Part shown: piece by piece, positions 10,659 through 22,015 of the stretch | How the letters are laid out: every line of letters starts with the position of its first letter | How positions within the stretch are numbered: the stretch's first letter is position 1 | Assembly: GCA_036320915.1 (NCBI GenBank) | Contig: JAXBDG010000002.1 | Location: 1,488,001 to 1,552,000 of the forward strand | Source of the DNA: Linnemannia elongata | Taxonomy: Eukaryota; Mortierellomycota; Mortierellomycetes; Mortierellales; Mortierellaceae | Direction of reading: 5' to 3' | Length of the DNA: 64,000 nt | Position numbers and translations under genes: made by a program | The notes under the pieces: model-generated | Seen by the model: only the letters and a program-made list of their open reading frames with translations | The model's database searches: none | Told to the model about the DNA's origin: nothing

Positions 10659-13600
10659 GCAAAAAAAAAATGCCAGCATAACGACCCGTCGCCCCTAATC
10701 CATTCAGGGACCAAACATCAACATCAATCAACGAAAAGTAAGACAAAGGGACACCAATAGCCTCAGAGTCAATTTCGTGAATTCCCCTTATTGCGTTGAA
10801 GCCTGACCCTTGAACCTGACCTCTTTTGAATACCTTTTTTTTTTTTTTTTTTTTTTTGCTTGCGTCGATGATCCTGGTTGGTAAGTAGAAGTAGTGTGCA
10901 GTTGATTGGGTTTGAGCACTGGCCACATTCGCTCACAAAAATGCTTTTTTGTCTCTCTTTTCCCTCGCTTTCTGTCTCTCCCCTCCGCACTTTCTCTCTA
11001 TCTATCCAGCATAAATAATCCGCCGTAAGTACATATAGTACACTGAGAGAGCGGTGAGCAAAATTTCGATAGGCGACGGAGATGAGGGTGAGGGCCTTGG
11101 CTTTTTTCCACGAATCGTAAAAAGGGTGTTTCGATCTTGGAGCGAAATGTAAATGGGATGAAATTAGTGTCCAATGAGGCTGGACAGGGGGGAGAAGAGG
11201 GGTGGGGAGGATAGCAAAAATCAAGCAAGGAAGTCTCGCTCAAGAGGAGGAGGGAAGAGAGAACTGTCTACTTTGTTTTGTTCGGGTATGTAGGTAGATA
11301 GCCCTGTAGCTACTTTCCCTCCAGTTTATTTTGCTTTCTCCGAGGAGAGATTTGCGAAATCACGATTGCGACTAGAACCTTGTTGCATAAGTATATTTGA
11401 TATTTTAAATTATGGCCCGATCCAACAGTCCAGTCCTGCCACTGTCCCTTCCAGGCCAGGCCAGGGTCAATTCATCCCAACACCCCATGATCACGGCTGG
11501 GAAGAGAGGGGGGGAAGGTCATGAGCTTTCTGAGCACTGTGGTATGTAACTTATTGGCATGTACGGGAGGGGAATTCTTTTCATGATTCCCATGGACTCA
11601 CTCACACTCACACCCACTCATATTTACTCATACGCACATGCAGAAGAGACTGATCACATACATAAATTTCCAACTTATTCGTTTTCTTTGCAGTAGTAGT
11701 AAGAGGATGAATCGATCCTCTTTCAGCCCCTCTCACCCTCTCTCCTTCTTTCGTGCTCTTGATCTGTGGCGTGTAATGTTTATATTTGTCGTGAAAAGCC
11801 AATATATGTACGATTCGATCGGACGCTTTAATTGCTGACGTCGGACATGGATCAGGAATGGATCAGAGACACTCTACATAACATGATATTATGGCATGAG
11901 AGGACGCGGAGGAGGAGGAGGAGAATCATCGTCATCATTCAACGGGTTTATTACATTTTCGCCTGAATGGTAACAGACAAAGACAAACCGAAACGACAAA
12001 CAACAAGAAACAATAATAGCAAACCACAACACCATGACAATGCCAAAGAATAAACAACCTCCGCTTATAGCCCATTAGATCAATTGCGCGTATTGTGTAC
12101 TATCAATGAAGAAATGGAAGGAAGGGGAAGGAGGAAGGGGAAGTAATAAGTGAGAAGGTGGGTAGAGTAAGAGCGTGAAGTGATAGGCATTGTGTGTCAA
12201 GATGAGTCTCCCGCCCCACCTGTGTGCCTGCCTTTGCTTTGCTTTGTGTGTGTTGTGTTTATGCGTGTTTATGTGATTAACGAGAAAGAGAACGCGAAGG
12301 TGAGACGTAAAGAAGGTATGTAGAGGATGAGAGAGGGCTGATGAACTACGAACGAAGGAACAAACAAAAGCAAAGGCATGGAAATATCGTCCATCACTAA
12401 GACATGTATGTCTCTGTCTAGCGACGCATGCCTAGGCGAGTGAGACAAAAGGGGTTTCGAAACGACTAAATGTCTTGGAACATTGCTTTGATTGATTGAT
12501 TGATAGCTAGAAAAACGATCACGATCAACAAACAACAACAATCCGAATGAACGACATTCACGAGAGATGGAAGGAAAGCGAGGGGACACACACACACAGA
12601 GAGAGACAGAGAGAGAGAGGCATTTGAAAATAAAGGAGTTTGTGTTGCTGAGAAAAAGTGCAGCAATGTCCAAGGAGTAGCGAGGGAGTACAGAGAGGCA
12701 TATAGAAGTGACAAAAAGGTATCAGAGAGAGACATACTACTCATCGAGCAAGTAACAAGTATGTGATTCAGGCCCATTTAGAGTGCATGCACCATATTTG
12801 AGTCCATCGCAGTCTTCTAACCGCACGATCCGCGCTCTTCTCGTCTTTGTAAATGTATGTTACTTACGGCTCATCCCATTCCAATCATTTTCACCCAATT
12901 TCCGCGAACCTCTACCTTCCCATCTGCTCACTCGCCCACTCACATTCACGCACTCGCTTACTCTTCCTCAGTCACTCACTCTCAGCTAATTCACTCACTC
13001 ACTGAGCAAGTCATTCGCTCAGAAAGCTGTCGACTATGGAAGTATTGGTACTGTTAATGATGGCGCGTGAGAATGAGCGCGAATGAGTCAATGATTGAAT
13101 TGCCCAAGCAAAAGGTCAAAGGAATGGGCAATGACATGCTAATGAAGCGCCGCTAAATGAGGATGCCCAATGACATTTTATGCATACAGGTATGTTTGAC
13201 AAAGCAACCGGGTGTTTTGGCCAGTTTTTTTTCTTGTCGTTGTTGTGTATGGTGGTCTGTTCCTGTATATCGACCCATTCAGTTTTGAATGGGATTGTGT
13301 TTGAATGTGTTTGAATGTATTCAGTGTTTGTGTTCATGGGCGGCAACTCCTGCCTCTTTGTCTACAATACTATTTCTTTTCCCTCCCTTCTTCTCCCTTT
13401 CCTTCACTCTTGATATCAATGTCACGCTCTCTTCTTTCTCTTTCCCCGTTGTTATTCTTTGTTATCCCTTCCGTTGTTGTTCTGGCTTGTTATTGTCCTT
13501 GACTATCGATTTCGATTGAATGATATACAAAAGTGGTACAATGAATAGTAAATAGTAAACTGAAGCATTCCGACAAAGTAGAGAAAAACGATTGTCCTAT

Positions 13601-14994
13601 TTCGACTATCACCTATCCATCACCTATTCAACACCACATACTCACAATTATACAGAACATTCGCACTCCTCCCGTCCTATGCTGCTCCTCCTACTCCTAC
13701 TCTTTCCTCCTCCCTCCTCCCTCATAGTCCTTGCCATCCGCCCATCTCCTCGTTTTCTTTCCTCCATCCTGCTATTTCCTCCTCACTTCTCCTCCTATTG
13801 AGGAAGAGAACGAGAGGAAGAGTGTGAGAATGAACAAGAAAAAATGAGATTGTGTCCCTTCACACTCACCTCTCACACTTCGTCTTTACCCCCTCTCTCC
13901 TACTCCTTTCATTCATTTTCTGCATCCCATTTGTGCGTCCATCAGTGTCTGAATGCTATTGATTCGCTCATGCATGACATGACAAACATTGTAGGCGATA
14001 GGCAATAGGCAACACGATACGATGAAGGAAAGAAAAAAGTGAACGTCCAATGGTGGTCCTGTCCCACTCCTCTGTTCCCTTTCTTTTTCTCTTGTGTGCG
14101 TGAATGCTGACTTGGCTCACTCGCCTTCTCAGTCTCTCTCTCTCTCCTGGTCTACTCTCTGTAATCAAGTCTGCTCAAATCAACTCCTTCCACTTACTCA
14201 TCCTATCGGCCCCTCTCTCCCTCTCCCTTCTGTTTTTTTTTCTCTGTCTCCCTTCTTTTACTTCCGCTCGGATTTTGGAGTGGGTGGTCGTCCCGTTCAA
14301 TGTACTTCTCGTTGTTCGTTCGACACTTGAAGGACATTCATAATCTCGCACCCTCGAAAAAAGTAGAGGAAGAGAAGCTGAAAACCGATCTTTAACTCAC
14401 GACGTACGGGTTCATTCATCCTTCATCCCCTTCTCTCCTATCCTTCGGCGCAGGTTGTTCTTGGAGAGGCGGTGTGCGCGAGTTAGTTTATATGCAAGTA
14501 GCATCTGTCACTCTAGCTTCAATGTGTGTCATTTCTATCCATCCTTTCATTCCTTCATTCAAGGGCCTGGATGCTAACCCCAATAAAGAACACACGTTCA
14601 TCCTTCATCGTTTTCTTTTTGTTTGTTTGCTTGCATGCTTTTGTCATCCATACACTGCGAACCATGTCTACACCTCTCCTTCGTTCACTTTCTTTGCTTC
14701 TGCAACTGCTTGCTCGCTCTCTGTCGAACTTTTCTCTTTCTCGTTAATCATCTTCCGTCCTTCTATTCCTTTAATTCGTTCGTTGCGTTAATCGTTTGAC
14801 TTTTGACTAGGTCTAGCCCGATAACCATCAATTCGTCGCACTCCATCCTATCCAACAACACCAACCACCGATCTGATCCCATCTGCAGGCATACACCATC
14901 GGACACTTTTTATTCTTAGTGCCTATTTTTTTTTTTGAAGCGTGGTTGGTTTTTTGGATAGCCCGAGGTTGTTGCTCCTTTTGAACGGCCTACT

Positions 14995-14995
<1 letters not shown>

Positions 14996-15030
<35 letters not shown>
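14996..15030 (+). repeat. Poly(T) run, 35 bases
   Basis: Uninterrupted T run within a T- and CT-rich stretch upstream of the C2H2 gene. Confidence 0.9.
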
Positions 15031-17140
15031 CTTATTCAGAGGATTGAATTGTAACACCTTGTTCTTTTCTGCTCTGCTTGTTTGTGTGCCTGACTGCAGT
15101 TGTGTGTTTTTCTTCCTGTGGACACGGATATTTTGTATAGATTGGTTATTTAAAAGTTGCTGGTTGGATCGATTGTTTATTATTTTTTTTATTGTTATTT
15201 ATTCGTTGATTTCCGCATTGTCCTCCACTCCTCCCTCTCGCTCTTTTTTTTCTCTTCTCTTCACCTTCTTCGTCCTTTTTACTTCTTTACTTCTTTCAAT
15301 TCACCCCCTCTTCTTGAGCTCTCTTTTCCCAGCCGTGTAAAATAACAACATACATAAAATACCGTACATACCTGACTTTACCTTTCGCTACACAAGATTT
15401 ACAACTCTATATAACCCCCTCCTCTACCCTACCTTCTCCCTCCGTACCTTTCTTTTTTGTCTTCCTCGCTTCCTATTTGCTACTCGTCACCTTCTCCCCC
15501 CTTTTGCCTCTCTTTTTTTTTTGTTTCCCTCTCACTCAGTCTCTCTTTGTCTACTATCCCTCTCTTAGTCTTTCTTGCTCATTCTTATTCACTTTCGTCT
15601 ACTTCTCTACACTCTTTTTTTATTATACTCACTCGAAGAAGGAACTTGCTATCAACACGCACCACTCAGCAGCCACCACCAACCTCGCCCCGCGGCAACC
15701 GACATCCTTACCCTGTTTTGTATACCCATTGGACATTGCACATCACACATCGGACATCGATTATAATTTTTTTGACCGTTGAGTATTCGGTAGGTACTAT
15801 TCTACCCCCGCCCTCCTATTCAAAAACGACCAACAGAAAGAATACTCACTTTCTGTACTTTGTACCTTGCACACGAAACTTTCCCTCCCTCTCTATCCCC
15901 TTCCCTCCCTTTCTCTCTCTTTCGCTCGCTCACACTCTCGTTCTTGGTGGTGCTCTCTGACCATCCACCCTTGTCTCTATCTGTCTCTTACTCTCTCGCA
16001 TACATTCACATACAATCACTCATTCACTCGAGCACATGCACCTACCTATCTACATTTTCGCATATATATATACTAGCCCGAACATCCCTTTCCCCTCTTC
16101 TTTTTTTTTCTTTCTGTTCTTCACTTTTCTCTTTTTGCAAAAACATCTATCAGCATCTAATTCTTGTACGCTCATACTCCTTTTCTACCCTGCTCTTTCT
16201 CTCTCTGTATACTTCTACAACCCTAATCGCCCTCCACTACTGCCTCTCTTTTGCTTCATCCCTACTCCTCTTCTTTCTCTCTCGCACTTTCTTTCACACT
16301 CACGCCTACCCCTCTCGCTTGCTTGAATTTGCTCCCACTTTTGCATCATTCTCCCGTCGACTCCCAAATAACCCACCCCGTGAGTACTACCTACTAGCTT
16401 GCTGCAACTCCTAGGGTCAGCATTGCAAACACAGTCAAAGCGTCTCATTTTTCCAACCTCCAATTTTTTTATTTTTTTTTGGTTGGTGTGTGTCCCTTTA
16501 TTCAACCATTACATCCTCCCATCTATCCCATCCCTTTTCCCCTTCTTCCTCCACTCTTCCTCACCCCCTTTCCACATCCACTTCCACGTCCTGTCTGAAT
16601 GGTTTAATTCTAATATCCCAACGTCAATTCGAGCAGCCTCGACTCCTATCTTTCTATCTATCTATTTATCTCTACGCAAACAATACAAGCAAAGTAAAGA
16701 AGAAAAAGCAGGCACAAAACAAAGACAAGACAAAACACAAACACAAACACAAAGAAGGCATCAAAAGATAGAGGCCATGGATCCCCCCCTCCCTGATCTC
16801 CATCGTCACGAACGACAACAACAGCAACACACCATTGTGAAGAAGGAAAAGGCACACACTAAGAACAACAGGACGGCAATAGCAAACACAATCTTAAGGG
16901 CACTTGTACACCTATCAAACAATCATGTCAACCGTCAATTCACTTTAATATCCATTGTTGTCTACTTCTTCCTACTTACATATCTCTCTCTCTTTATCTC
17001 TCTGTTCCTCTTTCTCTCTCCTTCTTTCTCTTGTCCCACTCCTTTCTTCTTCTATCAACGAGCAGTAACGTTCCTCAATCCGACAGCATCGCATCCACAA
17101 CAGCAACAACCACAACCAACGCCACTACAACAACAAAACT

Positions 17141-20100
17141 ATGTCTATCCCTTCATCTGTTAATATCACATCTCCTTCTTCAACAATCCCAGACTCGATC
17201 GCAACAAATAGCTCAACAACAACAGTAAAAGAAACAACAGCCTCTAACAATTTGCAACTTCAAGCACAGCAGCAGCACCAACACGCCGTTCTTCACCAAC
17301 AACAACAAATTCAACGGCAACGACTTCTGGAACAACAACAACAACAGCAGCTCCAATACCACCTGCAGATCCAGCAGAGACAACAAAACACTATTCTCCT
17401 TAAGCAACAACAACAACAGCAGAACAGCCAAACCTCTCCCATTCATCCCTCTTCTCAACAAGATCAGCTCCCTCAACGACGCCAACGCAATATGCTTCAT
17501 CAACGCATCTTTCAGCAACAGCAAGGATTCCCCCTTCCCCTGTCAATCTCATTTGACCAGCATCAACAAAGTGCCGACCAGTCGCCAACGATGGATGGAC
17601 CCCCACCCCTGAAGCGAAGCCGCCTTATGACGATGAACCACTCCGGATCATCCACGCCCCTCACTCCTCTGTCGGCCGATTCGCCCATGTTTGGTATGAA
17701 CAACGCGGCTTTCAGCCAGCCCCTCTATATGGATCCTCAGCACTACCGCCAGCAGCAGCAACAACAGCAACAGGCTATGGCCTCAGCAGCAGCAGCAACG
17801 ACGGTGCAGAGCATTACACCGGATCAGTTTGCCGGCAATGACTTTGAATGGATGACCGCCGCCGCCGTCGCCTCCGAGTTGAGCTCAAATGGAGGATTGG
17901 CCACTCCTGGATCTACCCCTCACTCTCGGTCGGTCGCCGCATCTGATCCCGTGTCATCGCTTCCTTCTCCCTCCATGTCTTCAGCAAGTACCTCTACCAT
18001 CTCTTCCTCTGCTTCCTCCACAGCCACGACTACCACCTCCGCACCCGTTTCTGTCGTTGTCCCGTCCAACATCACCTCTTCCCCCGTGATGCACTTGACA
18101 TCCTCGTCCTCGTCGATCTCGGTCTCGTCTTCAGGTTAGTTTTCTCCTCTCTGTTTCCTTCTTTCTCTCTCCCCTCGTTTTTCTTTTTCTTTTTCTTTTG
18201 TTTGTGAGGAACATGATGCGTTGCATATTTTGTACTTCATGCAACCTCGACATTTATCTGTTGTGCTCTCGTCCCTTCTCTGTCCCGCTCTCTCGTCTCC
18301 CATTCCCCTCTCTCTCTCTCTCCCCCCCTTTTTTTTTTGCATGGATACCATTTCATTCTACCGCTCTTGCCAATCATACCATGTCATCCTACTTACAATG
18401 AAAATCTGTATTTCTTTTCTCGTATTGTTTGCTTCCTACGTTTTCCTACGGGCCGCTTAGATAAGCATCCTCTCGAGTCGTCTTCGACGACCGCATCTCC
18501 AGAGATGTCCGAAGCTACCATCGCATCAGAAGACTCAACTTCCCTTCCCAGGCGGCGGACAACACGGGGGTCCGCCCCGCTTCCTACACCCATCCATCCC
18601 TTGTCGACCGAGCTTCATCATCCCCATGCCGTGGTTCCTTCTCAGAACTTCCACAGGTTCTCTCAACACCACCACGCCTTGGCAACACCTACCTCTGCGA
18701 CCGCCCCTACCCCTCCTCTTCCTCTCCCCTCTTCTCATCATCATCAGTTCCAACAGCAGCAGCAAGAGGATTTTAATGGACTCGGTCTTGGTCTTGGTCT
18801 TGGTTTGAACCTCGGCTTTTACGATTTCATGCCCATGTCTCAACAGCAGCAGCCATCCACATCGTCAACCTCTGCCCCCTCAACCCCTAACCCGTCCGCC
18901 ACTGCGACCAGCAACAACACTATTCCATCCCCTATTCCAAAGGCGGTTATGGCCCACCTCCAGTCCTCGAGCAACAACAGCAGCCCAGTCACGAGTCACC
19001 TCCCTCACCCTCACCCTCTTGGCCCACCCGTGCTTCGTAGCAATGACGATTCTCACTCGTCTGCTTCTTCTCCCTCCATGATGGACTTGACAGGTATGGC
19101 CTCTGGCCTTGAAGCCGTCGTTGCTAGTAACTCCACCTTTGATCGCCAGTCGTCGTTGCCTCATATCCACAACAGCCGGATCATCAAGTCGATGTCCTCT
19201 TCTACTGCCTCGTCTTCTGCATCTTCGTCGGGTATCATGACCCACAGCAGCAAGTTTGCAAGCCGCGGTAGTTTCAGCGCCAGTAGTGTTCAGACCAGCC
19301 CTGAACTCGACGCGGCCCCTCACAATGTTGGTGAGATGGACTATGAGGATGGAAATGGTACCCCCGGTGCTGGTGAGGATGACGGTCAAAACACCAATGA
19401 GGAGGATAACGAGGAGAATTCGGACGATGAGGACGACGATGATGATCCTGAGAACAACCGTCCTGCTATTTGCCCTCACTGTTTGAAGGAGTTCCAGTCC
19501 AAGGGTCTCCTCCGATCCCACATTGTTTCCCACTCTTCGGACCGCCCCTTTGTCTGCCGCGATTGCTCTGACAAGTCCTACAAGCGCAACCATGATCTTC
19601 TCCGCCACCGACGCGAGAAACACAATGTTGAAGGTGCCGTCATCCCTCCACGCGGCAGTGGTCGCCATTCCCACTCTGGCGCGAGTGGTAGCGCATCCAA
19701 GCGCTCCGCTGCTCTTGCGGGTCTTGGTATGGGTGGAGACCTGATGATGAGCGGTGGACTTATGGGCTTTATGGGAGGTATGAGGAACCGCAACCATCGT
19801 CGCAGCTGTAGCAGTGCCATCCTTGGATCTGGTCTTGGAACCCGGTCTTCTACCACCCCATACTCGATGGCTCATGGCCATGTTCACCATCACCATCCAG
19901 GTATGGGTCTCTCCGAGCAGTACCCTTCCGCTGTCACCGTCGTCAGCCAGCAGCACCAGCAGCAGCAGAACAAGATCCCTAGCCCTCACGACCTCATGTT
20001 TGCCAGCCCCAACGCCGGCGCATCCGGAATGATGTACCTCAACACCAACAGTCTCCTCTCCGCCGTCGGCGGTGGAAACAACAACGGGTCCCTCTCTGGA

Positions 20101-20925
20101 ACTGGCCTAGAGTTCCCACACCTATCCTCCATGGGTCCTCCACTCCCTCTCCCCTCCCAGAAGCATCAGTTCCACCTCCAGCAGCAGCAGTCGCAGCCAT
20201 TGTCTCAGGTATTTGGACACCACCAGTTCACACACCAGCAGCCCCAGACCCAGACCCAGCAGGTTCTTCAAAACAATGGTCGTCGGACGTCCCACCAGCA
20301 CCAACTTTCGCAAATCCCACCACCATTGCAGCAATACCATAACCAGCATCAGCATCCTCTCCACCCACTCCAGCAGCCTCACCCGCTCTCGCTACAGTTC
20401 CAACAGCAACAACAGCAGCAGAACGCCATGTTGCACCAAGCCCCAAGACTTGCCAGCCAGCAGCCTCCTTCCCTGGATATGAACCTGGGTCTTAGCCTTG
20501 GACTTGGCCCCCTCGAGATGAGCTCTTCTACTTCTGCTAATACTCTTGCTGAACAGCAACGAAGAGCTAGCGCGATTTCCTTGTCCTCCGCAACATCCTC
20601 TTCTCTTTCCCTGTCCTCTACCACCGCCTCCTCTGTCGCAGAGACACCACTGCAGCGCAAGAGACGTCTTTCAGATTCTGACATCACGACCACGACGAAC
20701 AACAGCGGTACTACCCCTACTGTCGTGACCATGACCATGATGACTTCCTCCTCCTCCACCCCTTCTACGCCTTCCATCGCAAGTGCACCCCAGGTCAACA
20801 GCGATGGTAGTATCATTACCACGAGTTCTGCAGAGTATATCCGGGACCGGACAGTCTCTTCCTCAGCATCAGTCTTGATGTCTCAACAGCCTCCTTTCAT
20901 CCCTCTTATCAGCCAGGGTTGGTAG
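17141..20925 (+). CDS. C2H2 zinc-finger transcription factor, Gln/Ser-rich
   Basis: Putative nuclear DNA-binding regulator of 1,152 residues. Exons are 17141-18134 and 18461-20925; the intron has donor GTTAGT and the junction G+AT gives Asp332. Residues about 30-270 are Gln-rich. A Ser/Thr-rich stretch and then a strongly acidic patch (about 640-665) precede two fingers. Finger 1 is C669-x2-C672-x12-H685-x3-H689. Finger 2 is C697-x2-C700-x13-H714-x4-H719, with a Tyr in place of the usual Phe and one extra residue before it. The tail to 1152 is rich in His, Gln and Ser with short Gly-Met segments. Two adjacent fingers followed by a KRNHDLLRH-type second helix recall Crz1-like factors, but I cannot assign an orthologue. 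No in-frame ATG lies between the upstream stop near 17066 and the chosen start. Target genes unknown. Confidence 0.85.
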
Positions 20926-22015
20926 ACTTGTTTCCTTTTTTTTTTTTTTTTTTTTTCTCTTTTTTCTTTTTGTCAACTCTTGTAGTAATATTTTGTAGTA
21001 GTAGAATCAACAATCCCTCCCCCCCCCCCAAAAAAAAAAAAAAATAAAAAATAAAAAAAAAAAAAAAAAACTTAATTCCCACTTCCTCAAACGAAACGAA
21101 ACGAAACGCATACTTTTCTAATCGCCCTTCCCTCCTCCTGCTTTGCTTTGTTGTTTATTTTATTTTTTTTTGCTTTGTTTGGCTTTTGTTGTTTTCTTCT
21201 CTTGCCTTTTTTTCTTTCGTGTCTTACTACTAACCTTTTCTACTTACTATCCTCACTTCCGCAAACAAACCAAACTTAAAACCTCACCCACCCCTTGTCT
21301 CTCTCTTTAAACCGAACAACAAACTATACTAACAAACGAACGAACGAACAACAGAATCGACAAGAGGCAGTGATTTCTACAACCTAAAAAAAAAAAAAGA
21401 AAAAGAAAAAGGCTGCAGTACACAGTTCACAAATAAATCCCCCGCCGAAAATGCCCCCCCCCTCTCCCTCCCTCCAGTTTCTCTGGCGTCTTTTCTCCCC
21501 CCCCCCTCCAACATTAATCAGTTCCCTTTTTTTCCATCCTTCTTTTGCATTGCATATCCATAATATGGAGGGAAAAGAAGATTGGGAGCACCCGAAAGAA
21601 CTGGGGGCGAGGGGGAGGACAGAAGGGCGTAAACGCATGGAAGGAAGAGAAAGAAAACAAAGAAAACATACTAGAAAAGATAGCGATTAGCAATCATGGA
21701 CCAACTGCTGTGCGATTAAAAAAAATATTATGCATTTTTATCATTTTTATCCTTCAATTTCTTCCCTCCCTCCTCCTCGTCCTTGAGCGCTCGCTCCTCT
21801 CCCTCTGTACAGCCCTCCTTTTTTCGCCATTCTCCTCCTTGTCCTTCCCTCTATCACTTCAAAATAAACAATGCTCGTCGAAACAGGTTTGTTCAAAAAA
21901 TGGTTTATTTCAAAAGAAAGGAATTGAAAGGATAGGGTAGGGTAACAAAAAAAAGAAAGAGGAAGTAATCCTACTTCTATGTGAATGGTGTTTAAAACGC
22001 AAATTGACCAAGTCT
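20926..22015. other. Intergenic between convergent C2H2 and ATP-citrate lyase genes
   Basis: Both genes end here, so the 1.1 kb holds two 3' flanks. It contains long T runs (about 20937-20955), C10 followed by A-rich sequence (21020-21070) including AATAAA-like words, short (ACGAA)n repeats near 21098-21110, and CT-rich DNA. TTTATT at 21903-21908, about 110 bases past the ATP-citrate lyase stop, is AATAAA on the minus strand and may be its poly(A) signal. No coding sequence recognised. Confidence 0.55.

Larger units (their letters stand above)
5631..17140. other. Long gene-poor intergenic region (11.5 kb)
   Basis: This stretch separates the start of the Spt23/Mga2-like gene (minus) from the start of the C2H2 gene (plus), so it is a divergent promoter region. 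Open frames here are short and translate to Ser/Leu/Phe-rich or Arg-rich simple sequence from CT- or AG-rich strands; none resembled a protein family. It holds paired E-boxes (6376-6421), C-tracts (7613-7639), a cluster of ACTCAGC-type motifs (8399-8506), a TG-rich tract (10591-10658) and a 35-base T run (14996-15030). A pyrimidine tract ending in AG at about 17065 could be the acceptor of an intron in the 5' leader of the C2H2 gene. An ATG in good context at 16777 would give only a terminating upstream frame. Non-coding RNAs cannot be excluded. Confidence 0.6.

Noticed and set aside
12900..13020. CACTCA-rich stretch that could be a CRISPR-like or tandem array
   Set aside because: Units are short, irregular and without unique spacers; it is CT-rich simple sequence in a eukaryotic genome.
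16399..17163. 254-codon plus-strand frame including an ATG in good context at 16777
   Set aside because: It cannot join the C2H2 frame: the AG at about 17065 leads to a stop in every phase that connects to it. The translation is CT-rich simple sequence with no conserved part.
18880..19989. 369-codon minus-strand open frame
   Set aside because: Antisense to the C2H2 gene and Arg/Val-rich with no recognisable domain; the sense frame holds two zinc fingers.
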